Shown in pieces: positions 57,572-64,000 of a stretch of 64,000 nucleotides of DNA. The position numbers were made by a program, and so were the translations under genes. This DNA is from Polynucleobacter sp. MWH-UH35A (GTDB lineage Bacteria; Pseudomonadota; Gammaproteobacteria; Burkholderiales; Burkholderiaceae). Under the pieces are notes generated by a model. It did not search any database. It had not been told where the DNA came from and saw nothing but the letters and a program-made list of their open reading frames with translations. Location of the stretch: contig NZ_CP061285.1 in the NCBI RefSeq assembly GCF_018687075.1, forward strand, positions 1,798,001 to 1,862,000, written 5' to 3'. Every line of letters starts with the position of its first letter. Positions within the stretch are counted from its first letter, which is position 1.

Positions 57572-58411
57572 TTAGAAAGTTTTAGTCAAAGAAATCAGAC
57601 CAGTATTGCCACCTTGCGTTCTGCCACCTGGAACTGAATAGGCATAAACACCAGCATAAGAGCCACTACCTTGCTTAACGTTAGTGCCAACATATGCTGC
57701 TGAGGCAGATAAGCCACCGCCGAAATCTTTAGTTAAACCTAACTTCCAGTCGGCGTAGCTAAGTGATGCTTGACCTGCGCTGTAATACTGACCAGCAATC
57801 TTTTGGAAACCAGCATGTGCATTTACTGTGATGCCATAAAAACCAGTATCGTAGTTTGCAGTTAAATCGGTATAGTTGGATCCAGTACTGTTGTTAGTTC
57901 CAAAAGTATTACTCAATGAGTAGGAGAATTTGAGGAAACCTGTAACGGGTCCGAACGTAGCATTCTGAGCTACATATAGTTCAGTTGTATTAGGGTTTAC
58001 ATATCCACTAGCAGTGCTAATGCCGTTTGTTGGATAGTAGTACTGCAAGATACCGAAATCAGAAGCAAAGCCTTCAGCAATTAAATCTTTCTTAAAGCCG
58101 CCGTAAAAATCCATCTCAATTGGTGCGCTTTTAGCAATAGCACTATCTGATACCCAGCTAATCGATGAGTTCCAGTTACCAATATATAAACCGCTCTCAT
58201 GAGCGTAGTCAAAGCCACCTTGAATAGCTGGCTTGTAGTTAGATTGTGTCAAGCCACGGTAGATGTAGTTGTTTGTTACGGTAACGTTTGCTGTAACTGG
58301 GCTTACCTCTGGTGCCGCTGGCTCATCCGCAGCAAAGGCCGCTGAAGATGCAAGACCTGTTAACAAAGCTACTGCTGCTGCAGAGATTGCTGTCTTGTGA
58401 ATGGTTTTCAT
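57572..58411 (-). CDS. TorF-family outer-membrane porin
   Basis: The 279-residue protein has a signal peptide (MKTIHKTAISAAAVALLTGL, cut near AFA|ADEP) and a beta-rich, aromatic-poor barrel. It matches the family with VTVTNNYIYRGLTQSNYKPAIQGG, a motif shared by the TIGR02001-type porins. It ends in a C-terminal aromatic residue (SLTKTF), typical of outer-membrane proteins. In betaproteobacteria it often precedes glnK-amtB, so it may admit nitrogenous solutes. Two NtrC-like sites lie 113-152 bases upstream. Confidence 0.88.
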   Translation of the reverse strand: MKTIHKTAISAAAVALLTGLASSAAFAADEPAAPEVSPVTANVTVTNNYIYRGLTQSNYKPAIQGGFDYAHESGLYIGNWNSSISWVSDSAIAKSAPIEMDFYGGFKKDLIAEGFASDFGILQYYYPTNGISTASGYVNPNTTELYVAQNATFGPVTGFLKFSYSLSNTFGTNNSTGSNYTDLTANYDTGFYGITVNAHAGFQKIAGQYYSAGQASLSYADWKLGLTKDFGGGLSASAAYVGTNVKQGSGSYAGVYAYSVPGGRTQGGNTGLISLTKTF

Positions 58412-58523
58412 AAACTACTCCTTACTGGTTGTAATAAAAAATGGGTTGAATGCTTAATGCATGGGGTGATATTGAATTGCTCGGCCTCTCAGCCTTTGTC
58501 ACAAATCCCCCCAATAAGGCAAA

Positions 58524-58540
58524 TGCACTTTTTTGGTGCT
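58524..58540 (-). promoter_or_regulatory. NtrC-like binding site 1
   Basis: TGCAC, six bases, then GGTGCT matches the NtrC half-site pair TGCAC-N6-GGTGCA with one mismatch. It lies 113 bases before the porin start. Its centre is 23 bases (about two helical turns) from site 2. Confidence 0.6.
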
Positions 58541-58546
58541 TAATAT

Positions 58547-58563
58547 TGCACCTAATAGGTGAA
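58547..58563 (-). promoter_or_regulatory. NtrC-like binding site 2
   Basis: TGCAC, six bases, then GGTGAA matches the same consensus with two mismatches. It is in tandem with site 1, as in NtrC enhancers. I see no -24/-12 sigma-54 promoter between it and the porin gene. Confidence 0.5.
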
Positions 58564-58674
58564 TTTAGGGCATTTTTTGGGTTTTAACCCCTTTTTGGGC
58601 ATTTTTACCCATACAACTTAAAATACGAATGTGTATCTTTTCTGCAACTCTCAATAGAACTGCGAATCCCCATC

Positions 58675-58929
58675 ATGCAAAAACCTGGCGAAATCCTCGA
58701 GCAAATCCAACGTATCGCTAACGATATGCAGAATAAAGTTGGTGATGCAATCCGCAATTCGCCAGCTCAAGAAATTGAGAAAAATGTTCGCGCTATGATG
58801 AACCAAGGATTTCAGAAAATGGATTTGGTAACACGTGAAGAGTTTGAACTTCAAACCAAAGTACTTACGAAGACACGTGAAAAATTAGAAGCACTTGAAG
58901 CTAAAGTTGCTGCACTTGAAAAACAGTAA
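58675..58929 (+). CDS. ubiK: Ubiquinone biosynthesis accessory factor UbiK
   Basis: UbiK (YqiC/BMFP family) helps ubiquinone synthesis with UbiJ. The 84-residue protein is all helical: residues ~1-45 form an amphipathic region (MQKPGEILEQIQRIANDMQN) and residues ~52-84 a coiled coil (VTREEFELQTKVLTKTREKL). It is divergent from the porin operon across 263 bases that hold the NtrC-like sites and a short-repeat segment. Confidence 0.92.
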   Translation: MQKPGEILEQIQRIANDMQNKVGDAIRNSPAQEIEKNVRAMMNQGFQKMDLVTREEFELQTKVLTKTREKLEALEAKVAALEKQ

Positions 58930-58940
58930 TAGCTAGTTAA

Positions 58941-58958
58941 TTGCTGTTATCACAGCAA
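58941..58958. terminator. Possible terminator between ubiK and the lipoprotein gene
   Basis: TTGCTGT and ACAGCAA form a 7-base stem with a 4-base loop between convergent genes. The following T tract is broken, so the call is weak. Confidence 0.4.
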
Positions 58959-58982
58959 ATTCAATGTTTTGATTCTTTAGAT

Positions 58983-59579
58983 TTACTCTGGAGAGAAATC
59001 ACTAAAGAAGTTTTCATACTCTTCTTTAGAGAAAAAAGTTTTTGCATTTTCTTTCGCTGCATTCGTATGCAGCACTGAGATCTGATAAATCCAATGATCG
59101 CCATTTGGCGCAACTCGATTAATCCAACGAATACGCATGAGTTGCTGTGATTTGTTGTTTGATTTCAAATCAATAAAATAATCTTTGGTTGGTAAGCGTT
59201 GCTTATCTGTCGTTTTATAAAACGTATCCTCAATAGTGACATCGCCACCAGATGCTTTTGCCCTATCAATTAAATTTGCCTGGAGCTGATATAGGAGCTT
59301 ACTAAGTGATGCACTTTGATTGGCCGGCAACTGAATGGTGCTAACTGAATAAATATCGTCATCAATTTTTACCGCTTCAAGAACTTGTAAAAACTCTTGA
59401 TCAAGATAGGGGATACGTCGATCTAATTTATCCGGCTTACCGGGGAATAAAGCGGTGTATCGCTCTTGTGGAGACTGAACAGTACGCCAATCTAACTTGG
59501 GGCTGCATGCATTGAGAAAAGCTAAAGCCACCAATAAAGTAGCGGCTTTTGAAAGCCCTCTAAACAACCCCTGCTCCAT
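58983..59579 (-). CDS. Predicted lipoprotein of unknown function
   Basis: I chose the ATG at 59579 ([20 protein letters not shown]), which overlaps lipA by 20 bases; a longer in-frame start lies deep inside lipA. The 198-residue product has a signal peptide and lipobox [10 protein letters not shown] (C25). A soluble region with alternating strands includes [21 protein letters not shown] do not recognise a domain beyond this. It is convergent with ubiK and likely cotranscribed after lipB and lipA. Confidence 0.82.
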   Translation of the reverse strand: MEQGLFRGLSKAATLLVALAFLNACSPKLDWRTVQSPQERYTALFPGKPDKLDRRIPYLDQEFLQVLEAVKIDDDIYSVSTIQLPANQSASLSKLLYQLQANLIDRAKASGGDVTIEDTFYKTTDKQRLPTKDYFIDLKSNNKSQQLMRIRWINRVAPNGDHWIYQISVLHTNAAKENAKTFFSKEEYENFFSDFSPE

Positions 59580-60570
59580 GTGCTTGTTGATCTGCGTGAT
59601 AGCTTGAACGCACCATAGCTCCCACAGCCGCATGGGAGAAACCGATTTCATAGGCTTTTTCCTCAAACATCTTAAAGACATCAGGATGCACATAACGAGT
59701 AACAGGCAGATGATGTCCTGAAGGTGCAAGGTACTGACCAATAGTAAGCATGTCGATATTGTGATCACGCATATCACGCATCACTTCTAAAATTTCTTCA
59801 TCAGTCTCACCAAGACCAACCATCAAACCACTTTTAGTCGGGACATGCGGAAAGCGCTCTTTAAAGTCTTTCAAAAGCTTTAGAGAATGCACGTAGTCGG
59901 CACCAGGTCTAGCCTGTTTATACAAACGAGGGACTGTCTCGAGGTTGTGGTTCATTACATCAGGCAAACCACTCGGAGCATGCTCAGCAAAAATATCCAA
60001 CGCTTTATCAAGTCGACCACGGAAGTCCGGCACCAATACCTCAATGCGTGTATTGGGCGAAAGGGCACGTGATTGAGAAATGCACTCTACATAGTGCATT
60101 GCGCCACCATCACGCAGATCATCGCGATCCACGCTAGTGATAACGACATAGTTCAATTTAAGTGCCGCAATAGTACGAGCAAGATTTGCGGGCTCTTTTA
60201 TATCTAGCGGATCTGGTCTACCGTGACCTACATCGCAAAATGGACAACGACGGGTGCACTTGTCACCCATGATCATGAATGTGGCAGTGCCCTTACCAAA
60301 ACACTCACCGATATTCGGGCAGCTTGCTTCTTCGCAAACAGTCACCAACTCGTTCTCACGCAAAATCTTTTTGATTTCAGAAAAGCGAGAATTATTCGAA
60401 GCGGCCTTAACTCGAATCCAATCCGGTTTTTTGAGAACCTCTTCCAGCGGAACAATCTTGATCGGAATGCGTGCGGTCTTCTCGCTCGATTTTTGCTTGC
60501 GAGATGCGTCGTAATTGAGATCTTGGCGCACCTCAATAGCTGGGTTGGTTTCAGGCTTATTCGTTGTCAT
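59560..60570 (-). CDS. lipA: Lipoyl synthase
   Basis: LipA inserts sulfur into octanoyl groups to make lipoyl cofactors. The 336-residue radical-SAM enzyme has the auxiliary [4Fe-4S] motif [12 protein letters not shown] near residue 79 and the radical-SAM motif [13 protein letters not shown] near 107, with [10 protein letters not shown] near the C-terminus. It overlaps lipB by 4 bases (ATGA), so LipB and LipA are probably translated together. Confidence 0.97.
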   Translation of the reverse strand: MTTNKPETNPAIEVRQDLNYDASRKQKSSEKTARIPIKIVPLEEVLKKPDWIRVKAASNNSRFSEIKKILRENELVTVCEEASCPNIGECFGKGTATFMIMGDKCTRRCPFCDVGHGRPDPLDIKEPANLARTIAALKLNYVVITSVDRDDLRDGGAMHYVECISQSRALSPNTRIEVLVPDFRGRLDKALDIFAEHAPSGLPDVMNHNLETVPRLYKQARPGADYVHSLKLLKDFKERFPHVPTKSGLMVGLGETDEEILEVMRDMRDHNIDMLTIGQYLAPSGHHLPVTRYVHPDVFKMFEEKAYEIGFSHAAVGAMVRSSYHADQQAHGAGVV

Positions 60571-61211
60571 GATGGCATCAGTTGCTTTTGCAGGTGCTGC
60601 AAAAGCCTTTGGCTAATAGTGCCTATATTGTCCTTGATCCCAAGGGTTTTCATATCAACCGTCTTTAAACCCTCATAACCGCAAGGGTGGATACGCTTAA
60701 AAGCTTCTAAGTCAGTGGCCACATTGAGCGCTAAGCCGTGATAAGAACAGCTTTTAGAGACCTTGAGGCCCAAAGCAGCCACTTTAGCGCCAACCCACTC
60801 TGGGGGTACTCCAGCCTGTTCAGAGATATAAATTCCTGGGGCGCCCGGATGTCTTTCAGCCTCAATTGCAAAATCCGCAAGCGTATCGATCAGCGCTTGT
60901 TCGATTCGAGAAACCAATTCTTTAACAAATATTCCAAGACGCCTGAGATCAAGCAATAGGTAAACCACAATTTGACCAGGTCCGTGATACGTAATCTCAC
61001 CGCCTCGATCAACCTGAACAAGTGGAATTTGATTGCTAGGTGAATGCAGATTCCCTGCATCTCCAGCAAGACCTAAAGTAAAAACGGGGGGGTGCTCTAA
61101 AATCCAAATCTCGTCAGGCGTTTCGGCAGTTCGTTCTTTAGTAAAACGTTGCATCGCTTCATACGTCGATGCGTAATCAGCTAAACCAAGTTGTTTTACT
61201 AAAACTGACAT
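60567..61211 (-). CDS. lipB: Octanoyl-[acyl-carrier-protein]-protein N-octanoyltransferase
   Basis: LipB moves octanoate from ACP to the E2 and GcvH lysines. The 214-residue protein has the ligase-like [21 protein letters not shown] near residue 72 (shown in part), the catalytic lysine in [13 protein letters not shown], and the catalytic cysteine in [11 protein letters not shown] near residue 176. It starts 6 bases after the DUF493 gene. Confidence 0.96.
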   Translation of the reverse strand: MSVLVKQLGLADYASTYEAMQRFTKERTAETPDEIWILEHPPVFTLGLAGDAGNLHSPSNQIPLVQVDRGGEITYHGPGQIVVYLLLDLRRLGIFVKELVSRIEQALIDTLADFAIEAERHPGAPGIYISEQAGVPPEWVGAKVAALGLKVSKSCSYHGLALNVATDLEAFKRIHPCGYEGLKTVDMKTLGIKDNIGTISQRLLQHLQKQLMPS

Positions 61212-61217
61212 GAATTA

Positions 61218-61484
61218 CTACAGCACCACGCTAACCAATGGATGAGTGGATAGTGTTCTATACAACTCATCCAACTGTTCACGACTAGTGGCCGTGATTG
61301 GTAAAGTTATCCCTAAATAATTTCCATCCTTAGAGGGGCGTTGCTCAACTTTGCTCTCATCGAATGTTGGATCAAATTGTTTTGCAATATGCACTATCGC
61401 AGGTAGATATTCTGGATTTGCTTTACCCATGACCTTAATAGGAAATAGTGATGGGTACTCAATAAGTGATTTTTCTTCGGCCAT
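61218..61484 (-). CDS. DUF493 (YbeD-like) protein
   Basis: The 88-residue protein has the DUF493 pattern: SLFPIKVMGKANPEYLPAIV, the middle variable loop with VEQRPSKDGNYLGITLPI, and a C-terminal helix ending THPLVSVVL. YbeD-like proteins stand next to lipB in many proteobacteria. The function is unknown, but the place suggests a link with lipoylation. Confidence 0.92.
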   Translation of the reverse strand: MAEEKSLIEYPSLFPIKVMGKANPEYLPAIVHIAKQFDPTFDESKVEQRPSKDGNYLGITLPITATSREQLDELYRTLSTHPLVSVVL

Positions 61485-61503
61485 AGGGTCTTTCTAGTAT
61501 TTC

Positions 61504-62217
61504 TTATTGACGATGGTCTGGCATGCCTAACCAAGCGCCAGTGATGATGTTGCGAATGCAGTGCAATCGACGATGAAAAAAATGATCGGCGCCAGGAACC
61601 ACTTGAACAGTTAATTCTTGCGGGCGCGCCCAATCTAAAACATCGATCAACGGAATAGTTTCATCCAATTCGCCATGAATCAAAATCGTATCCGTTGGAA
61701 CTTGAGCTAAGGTCCATTTGCCGGCAGCGCTACCCACCATCACAAGGCGCTCAGCCGGTCTACCGAGATCCGCAAGCCTCTGTACTAAATGACTGCCAAC
61801 AAAACTTCCAAAAGAGAATCCTGAAACTACTAAGGGCAAAGTATTTGAGCTCGCCACCCAAGATTGATTTGTGGTTGCTTCAAATTCGCTCCAGCTTGAG
61901 GGGGTTCGCATCCAGTCGGTCACATGCAGCAAATCATCCAACTCACCTACGCCGTCATCATGAACACCTTCGGTCCCACCCACGCCCCGGAAATTAGGAC
62001 GAACACTCACGTAACCTAACTGATTAAAAGCGCGCGCCATAGTTTGAGCTACCTTATTGTCCATGGTTCCACCCATCAATGGATGAGGATGCGCAACAAG
62101 AGCTAAACCACGCACTGCGAATGTAGGGTCATTTTTTAATTCGTCTGGAAGATCAATAGACATTTCCATCGACCCAACAATGCCTTGTATATGAATTACT
62201 TTTGTACGACTATTCAT
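61504..62217 (-). CDS. Alpha/beta hydrolase
   Basis: The 237-residue protein has the nucleophile elbow SGFSFGSFVG near residue 114, the acid in HGELDETIPL, and the histidine in GADHFFHRRL, a full Ser-Asp-His set. Also seen are ALVAHPHPLMGGTMDNK and RPNFRGVGGTEGVHD, typical of the bacterial family around the oxyanion hole. It is 19 bases upstream of the DUF493 gene. Substrate cannot be told from sequence. Confidence 0.88.
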   Translation of the reverse strand: MNSRTKVIHIQGIVGSMEMSIDLPDELKNDPTFAVRGLALVAHPHPLMGGTMDNKVAQTMARAFNQLGYVSVRPNFRGVGGTEGVHDDGVGELDDLLHVTDWMRTPSSWSEFEATTNQSWVASSNTLPLVVSGFSFGSFVGSHLVQRLADLGRPAERLVMVGSAAGKWTLAQVPTDTILIHGELDETIPLIDVLDWARPQELTVQVVPGADHFFHRRLHCIRNIITGAWLGMPDHRQ

Positions 62218-62252
62218 AAAAAACTTTCAAATCTCTTTCAACTTTTAAGTGA

Positions 62253-62561
62253 CTAGGTCAATTGCAAGCGCTCAACTGGGCGCCCCTCAATTAAGTGTGA
62301 TTGAATAATTTCTTCAACGTCATCCACATCCACTAAGGTGTACCAAATACCATCTGGGTAGACCACCATTACAGGTCCATCAGCACAGCGATCTAAGCAT
62401 CCTGCTTTATTTACCCGAATTTTTCCAGGGCCCGAGAGACCAAGCTCTTTCACTCTTTTTTTGGCGTAGTCAAATAAAGCAAAGGCATTGTGCTGATCGC
62501 AGCACTCCTCGCCATTGCTGCGTTGATTTAAACAAAAGAAGAGGTGGTGTGAAAAACTCAT
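62253..62561 (-). CDS. Thioredoxin-like [2Fe-2S] ferredoxin-type protein
   Basis: The 102-residue protein has the cysteine pattern of thioredoxin-like [2Fe-2S] ferredoxins: FFCLNQ near residue 10, EECCDQ near 20, and GCLDRCADGPVMVVYPDGIWY near residues 54-74 (shown in part). A C-terminal helix follows. It is probably an electron carrier; partners are unknown. It is 35 bases upstream of the alpha/beta hydrolase and 15 downstream of the VanZ-family gene. Confidence 0.88.
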   Translation of the reverse strand: MSFSHHLFFCLNQRSNGEECCDQHNAFALFDYAKKRVKELGLSGPGKIRVNKAGCLDRCADGPVMVVYPDGIWYTLVDVDDVEEIIQSHLIEGRPVERLQLT

Positions 62562-62576
62562 AAAAAATTATATTCA

Positions 62577-63671
62577 TCAATGCTTTGGTTTGGGGTCTGT
62601 GACACTGCGAATCATCCAAATAAGTGCCAGAGGTAACCATACTACTGAAACCCACTGCATTAGTTCATTAAAGTGCAACAGACGCCCTTGATACCAGTGC
62701 CGTAGTGTCATTATGAAATAGGGATTGTCCGGCAAAACATTGACTGCGATTGTGGTGCCGAGCAAACAAATCAAAGCCAACCAAAACTTCGTCATTTGCT
62801 TTAGCCTCAAGGCCCATCTTAATAGGATGCTGCCCAGTACCATACCCCAAAGAGCACCGGCAGTAAGCCAAATTAAACTGAACTCAGCGCCAAATTGAAG
62901 GGCAGTGAACAAGTTTTTAATTAACACTGTCAGACCAAGTAAGCCATTCAGAATGCGCCACTGCGGAGCTTTAGTCCGCAACCCTAGTGAAAGCAGCAAT
63001 GCAACGCCAAGCCAACATAATGTGGTGATGACTGTTTCTTGAATAACATGATTGATTACCAAAGTGCCCCAGTCTACTGAGCCAAAGATGGCGTGCCCCC
63101 AAACCCCCGTCCCCAGCCAAGAGCTTTGTGGATAAATTTGTGACCATGGAAATAAAAGAAATAAGGCGCACGCTGCCCAATTCAGACCAAACCATTGATC
63201 AAAACGCCTGCGAATTGCACTTCCAGACAGCCATTGAGGCCCAAGAGGAATGGCTAACAAGCCTCCCAATAGCCCACCCAAAATATTGGCCCACCAATCC
63301 ATCTGACTAGGTATTCGGGTGGGGAGCCAAGACTGCAAAGTCTCCACACTCAGCGCCAAGGTTGCACTTAAGACCAAGGCAATTCCAAGTGCCACATAGT
63401 TGCGCCAACGGGGATAGGCCGCAAACATCACCAAAAACCCAAATGGGATATATGCCAAGATATTGGCCAATACATCAAATAGCGTAATAAAACGGGGTAA
63501 TGGGGCATTCACCCAAGCCCATGCAGCGATGCCATTCTTAAAATCGAAGTCAAAGGGGTTCAGACTGACATATAAGATCAATAGCGCATAGCTTAGGCTC
63601 ATAGCCCTTGCCAATGGCATAGCCTGAAGAGGCCATACCAACTTTCGAGGTCGCTGATCTTTTTGATCCAT
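62577..63671 (-). CDS. VanZ-family membrane protein
   Basis: The 364-residue protein has about ten hydrophobic segments. The N-terminal half matches the VanZ-like pattern: YVSLNPFDFDF, then DVLANILAYIPFGFLVM and the ETLQSWLPTRIPSQMDWWANILGGLLGG region (given in part). VanZ relatives are linked to glycopeptide resistance in Gram-positives, but this family is widespread in Gram-negatives with no known function. It is divergent from birA with 37 bases between start codons. Confidence 0.85.
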   Translation of the reverse strand: MDQKDQRPRKLVWPLQAMPLARAMSLSYALLILYVSLNPFDFDFKNGIAAWAWVNAPLPRFITLFDVLANILAYIPFGFLVMFAAYPRWRNYVALGIALVLSATLALSVETLQSWLPTRIPSQMDWWANILGGLLGGLLAIPLGPQWLSGSAIRRRFDQWFGLNWAACALFLLFPWSQIYPQSSWLGTGVWGHAIFGSVDWGTLVINHVIQETVITTLCWLGVALLLSLGLRTKAPQWRILNGLLGLTVLIKNLFTALQFGAEFSLIWLTAGALWGMVLGSILLRWALRLKQMTKFWLALICLLGTTIAVNVLPDNPYFIMTLRHWYQGRLLHFNELMQWVSVVWLPLALIWMIRSVTDPKPKH

Positions 63672-63708
63672 CCCACAATTCTAGGTCAGACCTTTCTACA
63701 ATGGCGGA

Positions 63709-64000
63709 ATGACTGCAAATTGCATCCTTGAACGCGTTAGCGAGACCAAATCCACCAACGACGATCTATTGATACGCTGGCGTGCGGGCGAGCTTATCGA
63801 CCCTGTGGCACGAATTGCACACAAACAAACTGCTGGCAAAGGAAGGGCTGGTCGAACTTGGTTAGCGAATCCAGAGGATTCCCTTTGCTTTTCTCTAGCA
63901 TTTCCATTTAAGCGACGCCCTGCTGAACTCAGTGGATTAAGCTTGTTGGTTGGCTTAGCGGTGATTGCTGGAATTTCGCAGGCTTGCGATCTGAGTGAGG
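63709..64000 (+). CDS. birA: Biotin-[acetyl-CoA-carboxylase] ligase, 3' end beyond window
   Basis: BirA joins biotin to the carrier domain of acetyl-CoA carboxylase. Only the first 97 codons are in the window. MTANCILERVSETKSTNDDLL shows the catalytic-domain start, and HKQTAGKGRAGRTWLANPED holds the glycine/arginine biotinyl-AMP loop. No N-terminal helix-turn-helix precedes the catalytic start, so this is a class I, non-repressor ligase. An earlier ATG at 63701 stops after three codons. Confidence 0.9.
   Translation, partial: MTANCILERVSETKSTNDDLLIRWRAGELIDPVARIAHKQTAGKGRAGRTWLANPEDSLCFSLAFPFKRRPAELSGLSLLVGLAVIAGISQACDLSE

Noticed and set aside
58412..58523. Sigma-54 promoter for the porin operon
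   Set aside because: No GG-N10-GC pair with the surrounding consensus is present on the minus strand.

Overview
The window looks like a compact betaproteobacterial chromosome, most likely Polynucleobacter or a close Burkholderiaceae relative. The evidence is gene order: ispE / tRNA-Gln / prs / rplY / pth; the ctaC-D-G-E / SURF1 / ctaA / ctaB / sco block; kdsD-kdsC-lptC-A-B-hpf-ptsN-hprK-rapZ; and gshA-gshB-EIIA-ptsH-ptsI. Coding density is very high: no stretch over 300 bases lacks a gene, and I found no insertion sequence, prophage, CRISPR array or integron. The genus is inferred from layout, not from a search.

Layout. 1-3364 is a large FAD/Fe-S oxidoreductase cut by the left edge. 3499-12827 holds ilvA, a 5'-nucleotidase, queF, an unrecognised secreted protein, ssb, an MFS exporter and uvrA. 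12860-21326 holds a KefB-type antiporter and, divergent from it, the Kdo/LPS-transport genes followed by hpf, ptsN, hprK and rapZ, with no rpoN between lptB and hpf. 21271-29032 holds mutY, mutM, a TPR-LolB fusion, ispE, tRNA-Gln, prs, rplY, pth, a YfhL-type ferredoxin and coaD. 29069-34360 holds rsmD, a pair of M16 peptidases, ftsY and rpoH, the last preceded by a perfect CIRCE operator. 34405-43393 is a complete aa3-type cytochrome oxidase structural and assembly region. 43573-50842 holds a BioC-like protein, comF, trmL, gpsA, secB, grxC, a rhodanese, gpmA, a CtpA protease and moeB. 50866-58929 holds the phosphotransferase genes, glutathione synthesis, an amtB-glnK-porin operon with two NtrC-like sites upstream, and ubiK. 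58983-63671 holds a lipoprotein, lipA, lipB, a DUF493 protein, an alpha/beta hydrolase, a thin ferredoxin and a VanZ-family protein. birA is cut by the right edge.

How the genes work together. The window encodes EI, HPr, EIIA-Man, EIIA-Ntr and HPr kinase but no sugar permease, so this PTS is probably regulatory. The oxidase block carries heme A synthesis (ctaA, ctaB), copper delivery (cox11, sco), SURF1 and several small membrane helpers. kdsD, kdsC and lptCAB make and export LPS. lipB and lipA make lipoyl groups.

Most notable points: LolB fused to a TPR protein with no lipobox cysteine; the CIRCE operator at rpoH, with a TTGACA -35 inside its spacer; NtrC-like dyads without a visible -24/-12 promoter, together with the missing rpoN; a BioC-like protein whose SAM-binding glycine motif is gone; and several divergent gene pairs with only 11-37 bases between start codons.
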